Below are positions 15,596 through 24,309 of a stretch of 64,000 bases of DNA, piece by piece. The notes beneath the pieces were generated by a model that saw only the letters and a program-made list of their open reading frames with translations, was not told the DNA's origin and did not search any database. Both the position numbers and the translations under genes were made by a program. The stretch is from Desulfothermus sp964427155 (GTDB lineage: Bacteria; Desulfobacterota; Desulfovibrionia; Desulfovibrionales; Desulfothermaceae), in contig CAYRSC010000017.1 in NCBI GenBank assembly GCA_964427155.1, forward strand, positions 6,858-70,857, in the 5' to 3' direction. Every line of letters starts with the position of its first letter. The stretch's first letter is position 1.

Positions 15596-16879
15596 GTGAT
15601 GCACTTTAATATCATCACCCTCTTCCCTGAGTTTTTTAACTCTCCCCTCTCTCAAGGTCTCATAAAAAAGGCCATAGAAAAAAATCTCCTCTCCTTTTCC
15701 TTTATAAATCCCAGGGATTATACCCGGGATAGACATAGAAGTGTGGACGATAGGCCCTATGGAGGGGGGGCGGGTATGGTGATGATGGTGGAGCCTCTCT
15801 ACAGGGCCATTTCATCCCTTGATAAAAAGGGAAGGCTTATCCTCTTTTCCCCCCGTGGCACCCCCCTTACTCACAGAATGGCCAGGTCCCTATCCAAAGA
15901 GGAAATCATCACCTTTATATGTGGGAGATATGAGGGTATTGACGCACGCATAGAGGAGATATTCTCTCCGCTGGTGGTAAGTATAGGGGATTTTGTGTTA
16001 AATGGGGGAGAGTCCGCATGTATATGTGCCATTGAGGCCATATCCCGCTTTATTCCGGGATTTATGGGAAAACAGGATTCTGCAATGGAAGAGAGCTTTT
16101 CCTCAGGTATATTAGAATATCCTCACTATACCAGGCCTGAAACCTTTATGGGACATTCTATACCACCTATCCTCCTGTCTGGTCACCATGAGAATATAAG
16201 AAAATGGAGAAGAAAACAGGCACTTATAGACACCTTAAGGCTCAGGCCTGAGCTCCTTGAAAGGACATTTCTCTCTCCTGAGGACTATCAGATCTTGAGG
16301 AAGGAAAAGGGACATGGTCTGGGGAAAAACCTCTATGTGGCCCTGGTACACCACCCTGTGCTAAATAATAGAGGAGAAACAACCACTGTATCCTTAACCA
16401 ATCTGGATATCCATGATATAGCGAGGGTATGTAAGACCTATGGTATATCTGGCTTTTTCCTGGTAACCCCTATAAGGGACCAAATGAGACTGGCCAGGCG
16501 TCTTATATCCCACTGGCTAGACGGTCCAGGAAAGGGGGCAAATCCCCACAGGGAAGAGGCACTGAAACTGGTGAAGATAGTGGAGTCTGTCTCCCGCTGT
16601 GAGGAGATCATAGAAGAGATAACAGGGTATCCCCCTGTGGTATTTGCCACTAGTGCAAGGGATGAAGGTGATATCCCCTACGTCCACGTAAGAAAAATAC
16701 TCTCCAGGAAGAAGATAGTGTTATTGCTCTTTGGCACGGGACATGGCTTGGCCCCCTCTATTATGGAGTCAGTGGAAGGGGTGCTTCGGCCTCTTCGGGC
16801 CTTTGACTCATACCGACACCTCTCTGTAAGGTCAGCGGTGTCTATTGTTGTGGACAGGATATTAGGGGACGTATGGTGA
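15596..16879 (+). CDS. trmD: tRNA (guanine37-N1)-methyltransferase TrmD fused to a SPOUT-like RNA methyltransferase domain
   Basis: Residues 1 to about 240 are TrmD, which methylates G37 of tRNAs to keep the reading frame. The knot motifs are visible: YGGGAGMVMMVEP, CGRYEGIDARIEE, and LNGGESACICAIEAISR, followed by LEYPHYTRPETF. From about residue 245, starting KNLYVALVHHPVLNN, a second domain of about 180 residues matches the family of predicted SAM-dependent RNA methyltransferases (Methyltrn_RNA_4). Some bacteria encode that family as a separate gene next to trmD. Both domains are full length, so this is a true fusion, not a frameshift. rplS, which normally follows, is absent; the next gene is convergent. 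The target of the second domain is unknown. Confidence 0.92.
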   Translation: MMHFNIITLFPEFFNSPLSQGLIKKAIEKNLLSFSFINPRDYTRDRHRSVDDRPYGGGAGMVMMVEPLYRAISSLDKKGRLILFSPRGTPLTHRMARSLSKEEIITFICGRYEGIDARIEEIFSPLVVSIGDFVLNGGESACICAIEAISRFIPGFMGKQDSAMEESFSSGILEYPHYTRPETFMGHSIPPILLSGHHENIRKWRRKQALIDTLRLRPELLERTFLSPEDYQILRKEKGHGLGKNLYVALVHHPVLNNRGETTTVSLTNLDIHDIARVCKTYGISGFFLVTPIRDQMRLARRLISHWLDGPGKGANPHREEALKLVKIVESVSRCEEIIEEITGYPPVVFATSARDEGDIPYVHVRKILSRKKIVLLLFGTGHGLAPSIMESVEGVLRPLRAFDSYRHLSVRSAVSIVVDRILGDVW

Positions 16880-16896
16880 CTAGATGCTCCAAGAGC

Positions 16897-18090
16897 CTAA
16901 TGGGAAAAGACCGCAGAGGCAATCCATCCCCCTGCAATAAAGGTACCCAAAGAACTCCCTATATTGGCAAAGGCCACCACCAATAATATCTTGCTTATGG
17001 GATTGGACCAGAATCCCTTAACACTCAAAATATCCTCTGGAAGCCTCTCCATATCCATCACAGTGGGCCTCTTCACCCATGCCTGCACCAGCCCTGCCAC
17101 CCATCCTGCTGCTATCATTGGATTGAGACTGGTAATTGGAGCGGCCACAAAGGCGGCCCCTACAGCAAGGGGATGTCCCAGGGCAAGGGCCACCCCCAGG
17201 GCAGATAAGAGACCATTTACCATTACCCATATTGCAATAGAGTGAAGGGAGAGAGTGGCTCCCCCCCGAAAAAAACCATAAGAGATAAGCCCTACTATAA
17301 GGAGGGGGATAATCCACTTTAAGACACGAGAGGACCTGGAGGGAGGAGGAATAGTCAATAGATCCCCTATCTCCCTTTCCTGAGATATATATCTAGTTAT
17401 CCCCTTTATATGACCTCTACCCACTACTGCAACCACCTTTTCTCCAGGGGCCTGTCTTATCTTCTGAGAGAGATAAATATCCCTCTCGTCTATTAACTTC
17501 TCTTTAATTCCGGGAAATGCAGAAGATATCTCCTTCAACATCACTTCAAATTCATCCCCATGTTTTAGCCTTTCAATATCTTCCTCCTCCACATCTCCCA
17601 CAGAAAATATGCCAAAGAGCATCTCCTTCACCAGCCTCATCTTCTGCCAAAAAGACAGATGCCCCCATACCCTCTTTAGGGTAATATTTACATCCCTGTC
17701 TGCAAGCACCACCTCTGCACCCACCTCCCTAGCACAAATCACCGCTTGAATCATATCTTCCCCTGGTCTTACCCCAAGCCTCTCACCTATCTTCTTATAG
17801 AAAACAGAAAGCATCAGTTGCATAAGCACAAAAAGGGCCTTTTTTTCTCTAATAACCTGAACTATATCCATCTTTTTCCATCTATCCTGATTAAAGATAG
17901 ATTCCCACCTTGACTCACACAACTCCACACATACACTGTGGGGACGTACCTCTTTAATCAAGGCCCTGACTTCCTCTACACTCTTTTTGGATACATGCGC
18001 TGTTCCCAATATATAGATATGCCTCTCTCCAAGTACCAGATGTATAAAATTATCTCTCTGCTCTAATATCTCCATAAGGTCCACGCTCAC
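16897..18090 (-). CDS. TraB/PrgY-family protein with membrane domain
   Basis: A 397-residue protein. The N-terminal domain (1 to about 240) is of the TraB/PrgY type, with ILGTAHVSKKSVEEVRALI, VELCESRW and VVGRGHIKGITRYI; conserved His/Glu in this fold resemble the TIKI/GumN metalloprotease superfamily. The C-terminal part has five or so hydrophobic segments, so it is anchored in the cytoplasmic membrane. Its function in bacteria without pheromone plasmids is unknown. The start is uncertain: a GTG at 18090, a GTG at 18084 or an ATG at 18075. Upstream is a perfect 14-base palindrome. The gene converges on trmD with 17 bases between them. Confidence 0.8.
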   Translation of the reverse strand: MSVDLMEILEQRDNFIHLVLGERHIYILGTAHVSKKSVEEVRALIKEVRPHSVCVELCESRWESIFNQDRWKKMDIVQVIREKKALFVLMQLMLSVFYKKIGERLGVRPGEDMIQAVICAREVGAEVVLADRDVNITLKRVWGHLSFWQKMRLVKEMLFGIFSVGDVEEEDIERLKHGDEFEVMLKEISSAFPGIKEKLIDERDIYLSQKIRQAPGEKVVAVVGRGHIKGITRYISQEREIGDLLTIPPPSRSSRVLKWIIPLLIVGLISYGFFRGGATLSLHSIAIWVMVNGLLSALGVALALGHPLAVGAAFVAAPITSLNPMIAAGWVAGLVQAWVKRPTVMDMERLPEDILSVKGFWSNPISKILLVVAFANIGSSLGTFIAGGWIASAVFSH

Positions 18091-18114
18091 CTAAGGTTAA
18101 TGCTCATATCCTCA

Positions 18115-18128
18115 CTCATAATTATGAG
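18115..18128. promoter_or_regulatory. 14-base palindrome upstream of the TraB-family gene
   Basis: CTCATAATTATGAG is a perfect palindrome 25 bases upstream of the furthest start codon. On the minus strand it includes CATAAT, a possible -10 box. It could be an operator. The rest of the 142-base gap to the prenyltransferase shows nothing further. Confidence 0.3.
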
Positions 18129-18232
18129 CAAATTCTAATTCCTCTGTCTCTTTCTATATCTCAAAGATACCATGGGACATATAACATCCTCAAAATACTA
18201 ATGGCCAAAAAAACATCTTAAAGGGCCAATCC

Positions 18233-19084
18233 TTATAGAAAGAGGTCCATAATTACCCCTGCACATAACACACAGGCAACAATTGCATTTAGATTAAAAA
18301 AGGCCAGAGAAATGTGCTGAGTCCTATCAGGGGTAACCAGGATGTGCTCCAGCATCAGAATAAGAGATACCCCCAAGAGGCTTAAAAAATATATCCAGCC
18401 CAAGGAGAAGGAAAAACCACCCAGAAAGAAAAAGATTATGGCGATCACATGGGAGAGGGTGGAGATGTATAGGGAAGATGCTTCCCCTAGATTGGCTGGG
18501 AGGGAATGGAGGCCCTCTTCCCTATCAAAATCCACATCCTGACAACTATATATAATATCAAATCCCGCTACCCAGAATAACACTCCAAAGAAAAAGTCCA
18601 AGATGCCTGGCACAACTACTGGTCTAAAACCCAGCCATCCCCCTAAAGGGGCCAGGGCCAGGACTGAGCCAAGCCAGAAGTGACAGAGGGAGGTAAAGCG
18701 CTTGGAATAACTATATAGACCTGCCCACACCACAACAGGCACAGAGAGAAGAAGACACACACGATTCAACATAGCGCACGAAATCACAAATAATATTGCA
18801 CACACCAATGCAAAACCCCACGCAAATCCCACACCCACATCTCCCACCACCAGAGGTCTGTTGGAGGTCCTGGGATTCTTTGCATCAATATCTCTATCAA
18901 CTATCCTGTTTATAGTCATTGCAAATGAACGTATGCACACCATGGCCACAGAGACCCAGAAAAATTTCTCCCATCCTGGCCATCCATCAGCGGCAAGGAA
19001 TAGGCCTATATAGGCAAAGGGAAGGGCAAATATAGAATGTTCTATCTTTATCATCCTGGCAACAGCGAGCACATCTCTAATCAT
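18233..19084 (-). CDS. mqnP: UbiA-family polyprenyltransferase, probably MqnP-type of the menaquinone pathway
   Basis: A 283-residue membrane enzyme with about eight helices that transfers a polyprenyl chain to an aromatic quinone precursor. The first aspartate-rich motif is NRIVDRDIDAKN (about residues 60-71) and the second is around DVDFDREEG. The opening KIEHSIFALPFAYIGLFLA is typical of the subgroup annotated as putative 4-hydroxybenzoate polyprenyltransferase, found in organisms using the futalosine menaquinone route, where it is called MqnP. No other menaquinone genes are in the window, so the pathway is inferred. It follows tyrS by 28 bases. Confidence 0.8.
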   Translation of the reverse strand: MIRDVLAVARMIKIEHSIFALPFAYIGLFLAADGWPGWEKFFWVSVAMVCIRSFAMTINRIVDRDIDAKNPRTSNRPLVVGDVGVGFAWGFALVCAILFVISCAMLNRVCLLLSVPVVVWAGLYSYSKRFTSLCHFWLGSVLALAPLGGWLGFRPVVVPGILDFFFGVLFWVAGFDIIYSCQDVDFDREEGLHSLPANLGEASSLYISTLSHVIAIIFFFLGGFSFSLGWIYFLSLLGVSLILMLEHILVTPDRTQHISLAFFNLNAIVACVLCAGVIMDLFL

Positions 19085-19112
19085 ATATCATCTCTCCCAT
19101 CTAAATGGGTAG

Positions 19113-20312
19113 TTAGGGGACCACCTTTAAAAAACGTCTCTTTCCCACCTTGATGACCTTTTCCCCCTCCAGGGGTAATAGGGAATAAAGGGGATCCACT
19201 ATACGGGCCCCATCCACAGAGATCGCATTCTGACGACATAATCTCTTAACCTCGCTCCTGGACTTACATAGACCCGCATCTACCAACACAGAGGCAAGGT
19301 CTGTGTCCTCCCTGTTGCCCAGGGAGAGCACTGGAATGTCCGAGGGGAGGCTATGACGTGAAAAGACCCTGTTAAACTCTTCCCTTGCCCTATCTGCCTC
19401 GTCCTTTCCGTGAAATCTGGCAGTTATCTCCCAGGCAAGGTCCTCCTTTACCTTTTTGGGATGAAGGGAACCATTTTTAATCTCTCTCTTCATCCTCTCT
19501 ATCTCTGCCATGGTCCGATCTGATAACAACTCATAGTATCTCCACATAAGTTCATCAGATATGGACATGAGCTTTCCAAACATATCCCCAGGGGCCTCCT
19601 CTATTCCCACATAATTTCCCAGGGACTTACTCATCTTGTGTATCCCATCTAGTCCCTCCAGGAGGGGCATGGTAATAATGACCTGTGGTTCCATCCCCTC
19701 TTGCCTCTGAAGGGTCCTTCCCACAAGTAGGTTAAATTTTTGATCCGTTCCCCCAAGTTCCACATCGGCCCTCATGGCAACAGAATCATATCCCTGGACC
19801 AGGGGATAGATGAATTCATGAATAGCGATAGGCCTCCCTTCTTGAAACCTCTTATTAAAGTCATCTCTCTCCAGCATCCTGGCCACGGTATAGCGGGAGC
19901 ATAGACGTATAAAATCTGCGGCGGAAAACCTGTCCATCCACTGAGAATTGAAGAGTATCTGGGTGCGCTCGGGGTCCAGTATCTTAAATATCTGTCTCTT
20001 ATAGGTCTCTGCATTCTTGAGGACTTCCTCCCTACTAAGGGGCTTTCTAGTCTCGGACTTACCAGAGGGGTCCCCTATCATCCCTGTAAAATCCCCAATA
20101 AGAAAGAGCACTGTATGTCCCAGGTCCTGAAAATGTTTAAGCTTTTGGATGAGGACAGTATGACCTAAATGAAGGTCAGGGGCGGTGGGGTCAAATCCCG
20201 CCTTTATCCGAAGGGGCATCCCCCTCTTGAGTTTTTCTTCCAGCTCTCCCTCCTCTATCACCTCCACAGTTCCCCTCTTTATTATCTCTAATGCCTCCTG
20301 GATGTCACCCAT
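19113..20312 (-). CDS. tyrS: Tyrosyl-tRNA synthetase
   Basis: A 399-residue class I synthetase that charges tRNA-Tyr. The HIGH-type motif is in DLHLGHTVLIQKL (about residues 46-58) and the KMSKS motif is in HKMSKSLGNYVG. A C-terminal S4 RNA-binding domain (about 335-395) contains LCKSRSEVKRLCRQNAI. The HLGH variant and length are those of the TyrZ-like branch. It lies 29 bases after rny and 28 before the prenyltransferase. Confidence 0.96.
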   Translation of the reverse strand: MGDIQEALEIIKRGTVEVIEEGELEEKLKRGMPLRIKAGFDPTAPDLHLGHTVLIQKLKHFQDLGHTVLFLIGDFTGMIGDPSGKSETRKPLSREEVLKNAETYKRQIFKILDPERTQILFNSQWMDRFSAADFIRLCSRYTVARMLERDDFNKRFQEGRPIAIHEFIYPLVQGYDSVAMRADVELGGTDQKFNLLVGRTLQRQEGMEPQVIITMPLLEGLDGIHKMSKSLGNYVGIEEAPGDMFGKLMSISDELMWRYYELLSDRTMAEIERMKREIKNGSLHPKKVKEDLAWEITARFHGKDEADRAREEFNRVFSRHSLPSDIPVLSLGNREDTDLASVLVDAGLCKSRSEVKRLCRQNAISVDGARIVDPLYSLLPLEGEKVIKVGKRRFLKVVP

Positions 20313-20341
20313 CTTAACCTCTCCTTACCTCTCTTATTGTT

Positions 20342-21895
20342 TTATCTGGCGTATTCCACTGCCCTTTTTTCTCTTATACACGTCACCTTTATCTGACCAG
20401 GATAGGTGAGTTTCTCCTCAATAGCCTTGGCTATCTCCTTACAGAGTAAATATGTCTCGTTCTCATCCACCTTCTCACAATCAATCATCACCCTCAATTC
20501 CCTTCCTGCCTGGATGGCGTAGGCCTTTGCCACCCCATCAAAGGAAATGGCAACGTTTTCAAGCTCTTCCAATCTTTTTACATAATGTTCCAGTAGTTCC
20601 TTTCTTGCACCTGGCCTGGCCCCTGAGAGACTATCTGCGGCCTGAACCAACACTGCCAGGACCGTCTTTGGTTGAATATCCTCATGGTGTGCGGCAATTG
20701 CATGCACCACCTCTTCACTCTCACCATACTTCTTGGCAAGATCCGCACCAATAAGGGCATGAGGTCCCTCCACCTCATGGTCCACTGCCTTTCCTATATC
20801 GTGAAGAAGACCCGCCCTCTTAGCGGTCTTTACATCCAGCTTGAGTTCCGCAGCCATTATACCGCACAAGAATGCCACTTCCAGGGAATGATTAAGTACA
20901 TTCTGCGTAAAACTGGTGCGATAGTATAGGTGACCAAGAAGCCTAACCAGTTCAGGATGTATACCATGGACCCCAACATCAAATGTGGCCTGTTCCCCTA
21001 TTTCCCTGAGCTTCACCTCCATCTCCTTATCCACCTTCTGGACCACATCTTCTATCCGGGCAGGATGTATCCTCCCATCAGTAATGAGCCTCTCCAGAAC
21101 CATCTTTGCCTTCTCTCTACGCAGGGGATTAAAGGCAGAAAGCACCACTGTCTCAGGGGTATCATCTATTATGAGATCCACCCCAGTGGCGGCCTCAAGG
21201 GCCCTTATATTTCTCCCCTCTCTCCCTATTATCCTTCCCTTCATTTCCTCATTAGGCAGTTCCACCACTGTAACAGTGTTATCTATTACATACTCCCCTG
21301 AGTATTTCTGAATAGCAGTTGCCAATATTTCCTGGGCCTTTCTATCTGCAGTCTCTCTGGCCTCCGCCTCTATCTGCCTTATCATCCGGGCGGCCTCATG
21401 TCTCGTGCTGGACTCTATCTCCTCCATAAGCCTTTCCTTTGCCTCCTCTGCAGTAAGACCAGATATCTCCTCCAACCTATTGCGCTGTTCCTGAAGCAGT
21501 CTTTCAACCTCCTCTTCCTTTTTCTTAATATCCTGTTCCATCCGCGAGAGCCTCTTTTCTGTCTCAACAAGCTCTGCCTCCTTTCGGGAAAGTTTTTCCT
21601 GTTTCCCTTCCAGTCTCTCCTCTTTTTGTTGAAGACGATTCTCCAGGCGTTTCAGACTATTTTCCCTTTCTCTATATTCTTTCTCCAGATCCCTCTTTTG
21701 CTGATATATCTCATCTTTCGCCTGAAGGAGATACTCCCTCTTCTTTGCCTCTCCTTCCCTTCTGGCCCTCTCCAGGATCTCCTCAGCTTCCTGCCTGGCC
21801 CTTTCTATTTCTTTCTCTGCATTGTACTTTTTCACCACAAACCCAGCTACTGCCCCAAGCACAAAACCAATGATAACATATCCTATCCATTCCAT
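20342..21895 (-). CDS. rny: Ribonuclease Y
   Basis: A membrane-anchored endoribonuclease that starts mRNA decay. The chosen ATG at 21895 follows a perfect AAGGAG by 6 bases and gives 517 residues; the open frame extends 93 bases further up but without support. The order is a single N-terminal helix (WIGYVIIGFVLGAVAGFVV), a long Glu/Arg-rich coiled coil (about 25-200), a KH domain (GRIIGREGRNIRALEAATG) and an HD domain with LLHDIGKAVDHE and AAHHEDI. It lies between the 6S RNA gene and tyrS. The YmdB-like gene that often follows rny is absent. Confidence 0.96.
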   Translation of the reverse strand: MEWIGYVIIGFVLGAVAGFVVKKYNAEKEIERARQEAEEILERARREGEAKKREYLLQAKDEIYQQKRDLEKEYRERENSLKRLENRLQQKEERLEGKQEKLSRKEAELVETEKRLSRMEQDIKKKEEEVERLLQEQRNRLEEISGLTAEEAKERLMEEIESSTRHEAARMIRQIEAEARETADRKAQEILATAIQKYSGEYVIDNTVTVVELPNEEMKGRIIGREGRNIRALEAATGVDLIIDDTPETVVLSAFNPLRREKAKMVLERLITDGRIHPARIEDVVQKVDKEMEVKLREIGEQATFDVGVHGIHPELVRLLGHLYYRTSFTQNVLNHSLEVAFLCGIMAAELKLDVKTAKRAGLLHDIGKAVDHEVEGPHALIGADLAKKYGESEEVVHAIAAHHEDIQPKTVLAVLVQAADSLSGARPGARKELLEHYVKRLEELENVAISFDGVAKAYAIQAGRELRVMIDCEKVDENETYLLCKEIAKAIEEKLTYPGQIKVTCIREKRAVEYAR

Positions 21896-22083
21896 AAGCC
21901 ACTCCTTAAGATATATGTTTTCAGACCATATACCTGGCCTGTTACCAAAGAACGCAGGCACCTTCCTGGTTCCACAACAAAACTCCATCTAAGCCACAGA
22001 TGCCGCAAATGGGATAAGGACCCTTTGAGATATTAAGGTAGGGGATGGGAAGCAAAAAAACGGTAAGGATAAAAAGATATGAA

Positions 22084-22280
22084 GGCTCCCCGGAGATCCG
22101 TGTTGCAGGCCATTTTGAACCTGGCTCAACCAGGTGGGCGCCACTAGTAACCATCAGGCTTCCTGTCCCTCTCCCCCCAGGAAAGAGACAGGCATGCTCA
22201 ACAGGTTACAAGAAGCGGCTCCCTTTTTATTGCTGTTGGCTCAAAAACGGTTCCTCCAATCACGCAATCTCCAGGGAGAA
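22084..22280 (-). ncRNA. ssrS: 6S RNA
   Basis: About 195 bases in the gap between zapA and rny, a usual place for the RNA polymerase-binding 6S RNA. The ends form a 12-base-pair closing stem: CTCCCTGGAGAT (22278-22267) with ATCTCCGGGGAG (22097-22086). Internally the minus strand reads GTTGAGCATGCCTG, later GACAGGAAGCC, which matches the conserved 6S apical region (GAGCATGC and GAAGCC in E. coli). Further on come GGTTGAGCCAGGTTC and GGCCTGCAACACGG, again 6S-like. The outer ends are approximate. A T-rich stretch follows the closing stem. Open frames on both strands here are not conserved-looking and are rejected. Confidence 0.88.
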
Positions 22281-22315
22281 ACTCCTCCTTCACCCAAGAA
22301 AAGGTCTCTAATTCC

Positions 22316-22579
22316 TTATTTAATGTCCTCTATCTTCTCCAGAAGTTGCTTTATCTTATTCTCTGCCTCCTGCAACTTCCGATTTGTCTGTAAAAAATCA
22401 TCGGCCAACCCCAGGGCCACCAGGATCAAAAGCTTCTCATTGGTGAGCCTGGAGCCATAACCATCTAACTTACTAAATCTATCTAAAACAACCTTTTTTG
22501 CTTCCTCAACCCGGGCCTCATCCACATTTGCCCTAAATGAGACCTCCTGGCCTAAAATTGAAAGATGGAAACTTGGCAT
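22316..22579 (-). CDS. zapA: Cell division protein ZapA
   Basis: An 87-residue protein that crosslinks FtsZ protofilaments at midcell. The N-terminal half contains LGQEVSFRANVDEARVEEA; the middle reads NEKLLILVALGLADDF, the signature region of ZapA; and the C-terminal helix (LQEAENKIKQLLEKIEDI) forms the coiled coil. It follows the zapB-like gene by 3 bases and its stop is 36 bases before the 6S RNA, a gene order found across proteobacteria. Confidence 0.9.
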   Translation of the reverse strand: MPSFHLSILGQEVSFRANVDEARVEEAKKVVLDRFSKLDGYGSRLTNEKLLILVALGLADDFLQTNRKLQEAENKIKQLLEKIEDIK

Positions 22580-22582
22580 CCA

Positions 22583-22762
22583 TTAAGTTATATCTATGTC
22601 TTCCATTTTTTGCAATAAGTTATCTACCCTCTTCAGCACATCCTCCTTAATGAGTTTTTCTCTCTCTATCTCCTCTCTCAACCTTTTATTCTCCTCCTCA
22701 AGACCCTTTACCCTCTCAAGGAGAAGGTCTATCTTCCTCTCCAAAAGGTCCAATACTTCCAT
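22583..22762 (-). CDS. zapB: Short coiled-coil protein, probably ZapB-like
   Basis: A 59-codon gene, too short for most gene finders. It begins MEVLDLLERKIDLLLERVKG and continues as one charged helix with leucines in heptads (LEEENKRLREEIEREK). This matches ZapB-type proteins, which bind ZapA and the Z-ring. It starts 7 bases after glmU and ends 3 bases before zapA. The only purine-rich stretch (AAAAGG) is about 13 bases from the ATG, so translation may depend on coupling to glmU. Family assignment rests on composition and position. Confidence 0.65.
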   Translation of the reverse strand: MEVLDLLERKIDLLLERVKGLEEENKRLREEIEREKLIKEDVLKRVDNLLQKMEDIDIT

Positions 22763-22769
22763 AGGGATA

Positions 22770-24143
22770 CTAATGCCTTTTCTTTACAAGATTTTTTTGT
22801 CTGGCTCGGGCCACTGAAAGACATCCCTCAGGGACATCTCTGGTAATTGTAGAGCCAGCACCAATGAGTGCCCCTTCTCCAATGTTTAAAGGGGCCACCA
22901 GAGAGGTATTACTTCCCACAAACACATCCCTTCCAATTACGGTCTTGTGTTTGCGTTTTCCATCATAATTACAGGTAATAGTCCCTGCCCCAATATTGGT
23001 GCCTTCTCCTATTTCACTATCCCCCAAGTAGGAAAGATGACTGGCCTTTACACCTGGGAACAGATGGGATTTCTTTATCTCTACAAAATTCCCCACCTTT
23101 GCCCCCTCATCAATTACAGTCCCTGGCCTTATCCTGGCAAAGGGACCAATTATGCAACCTGCACCTATAGAGGCACCTTCCAGATGGGAAAACCCCAGAA
23201 TATGGGCACCTCTCCCCACCTCCACATCCTTCATCCACACATGGGACTCTACCCTCACATCCTCCTGCAAAAGGGTGTCTCCATATAGCTCCACCGGTCC
23301 ACAAAGTATCACCCCAGGAGCTATATCCACCCGGGGGCCAATTCTCACCGCCTGAGGGTTGTATATGACAACTCCCCTATCCAGAAGGTCCTCCACAATT
23401 CTGGACCTGAGTATCTCGTCACACCTAATCAGCTCCCTGCAGGTATTTATCCCCAGAAAGTCCTCCCCACCTTCTGCCTTTACCGCGAGGACATCCCTAT
23501 CATCCTCTAAAAAAAGGGAAATGAGGTCAGGAAGATAATATTCTCCCTGGGCATTGTCATTACTCAGCCTCTCCAGATAGGGACCAACCACCTCTAGGTC
23601 CACCACATATATCCCCGCATTGACTTCTTTTATCAATCTCTCTTCATTCCTCTCTATATCCTTCTCTTCCACCACCTTTAGCACCATTCCACTCTCATCC
23701 CTTATCACCCTACCATAGCCTGTTGGATCCTCAAGCACAATAGAGAGGAATGAGAGGGCACTCTCCTGCTCCAGGGTTAGTTCCAGCAATCTCTTTAATT
23801 CCTCTACTTCCAGAAAGGGGACATCTCCATTAACCACCAGACACCATCTATATCCCTTCTCCCTCAAAAGTGGATAGGCACACCTGAAGGCATCCCCTGT
23901 ACCTAACTGCCTCTCCTGATAAATAGAGGCCGCCCTTACAAATTCCAGGGAAGACTCTATCATCTCCCTTTTGTATCCCAGCACATAGAAAATGGATCCC
24001 TCTCCCAGAAGAGAAACCAATTCCCTGTGCACATACCAGAGGATGGGTTCTCCCAAAAGCCCATAGAGGACCTTTGGAATGGACCCCTTCATGCGGGTAC
24101 CCTTTCCCGCCGCCAACACCAGGGCACATATATCATCTCTCAT
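22770..24143 (-). CDS. glmU: Bifunctional N-acetylglucosamine-1-phosphate uridyltransferase / glucosamine-1-phosphate acetyltransferase
   Basis: Makes UDP-N-acetylglucosamine for peptidoglycan and lipopolysaccharide. The N-terminal pyrophosphorylase domain opens with ALVLAAGKGTRM and has VVNGDVPFL. The C-terminal left-handed beta-helix has the hexapeptide repeats, including GPFARIRPGTVI and YLGDSEIGEGTNIGAGTITC. Start: ATG at 24143 has AAGG 8 bases upstream, whereas an ATG at 24149 has it at 2 bases; a longer frame to 24200 is unlikely. About 457 residues, a normal length. It is followed closely by the zapB-like gene. Confidence 0.95.
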   Translation of the reverse strand: MRDDICALVLAAGKGTRMKGSIPKVLYGLLGEPILWYVHRELVSLLGEGSIFYVLGYKREMIESSLEFVRAASIYQERQLGTGDAFRCAYPLLREKGYRWCLVVNGDVPFLEVEELKRLLELTLEQESALSFLSIVLEDPTGYGRVIRDESGMVLKVVEEKDIERNEERLIKEVNAGIYVVDLEVVGPYLERLSNDNAQGEYYLPDLISLFLEDDRDVLAVKAEGGEDFLGINTCRELIRCDEILRSRIVEDLLDRGVVIYNPQAVRIGPRVDIAPGVILCGPVELYGDTLLQEDVRVESHVWMKDVEVGRGAHILGFSHLEGASIGAGCIIGPFARIRPGTVIDEGAKVGNFVEIKKSHLFPGVKASHLSYLGDSEIGEGTNIGAGTITCNYDGKRKHKTVIGRDVFVGSNTSLVAPLNIGEGALIGAGSTITRDVPEGCLSVARARQKNLVKKRH

Positions 24144-24232
24144 AATCATGGCCTTATAAATATCCCTTTTTTCCCATGAACAGGTCAAGTATAGACTCAT
24201 CCCCCTTTTTAAGCAAGAATTAAAATCCCATC

Positions 24233-24266
24233 AAAAAAACAAAAGGGGACCCTTGGGTCCCCTTTG
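24233..24266 (-). terminator. Intrinsic terminator of the ATP synthase operon
   Basis: AAAGGGGACCC and GGGTCCCCTTT (24242-24252 and 24255-24265) form an 11-base-pair hairpin. On the minus strand it is followed by a T-run (plus strand AAAAAAA at 24233-24239). It lies 45-75 bases downstream of atpC and upstream of glmU. Confidence 0.85.
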
Positions 24267-24309
24267 TGCCCTCTTTTCTATCGTCATTTAAAAATATTGA
24301 GAAACTACC

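Noticed and set aside
21896..21988. Extended N-terminus of ribonuclease Y
   Set aside because: The extension has no ribosome site and is not family-like, whereas the ATG at 21895 has a perfect AAGGAG and starts the membrane helix directly.
21398..22036. 212-codon open frame on the plus strand over rny
   Set aside because: It is antisense to the charged coiled coil of ribonuclease Y, which gives long open shadow frames; it has no recognisable domain.
22045..22460. Open frames on the plus strand across the 6S RNA and zapA
   Set aside because: They overlap a structured RNA and the zapA gene on the other strand, with low-complexity, proline- and serine-rich translations.
24233..24266. Hairpin as a regulatory site for glmU
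   Set aside because: Stem followed by a T-run on the minus strand right after atpC is a plain intrinsic terminator.
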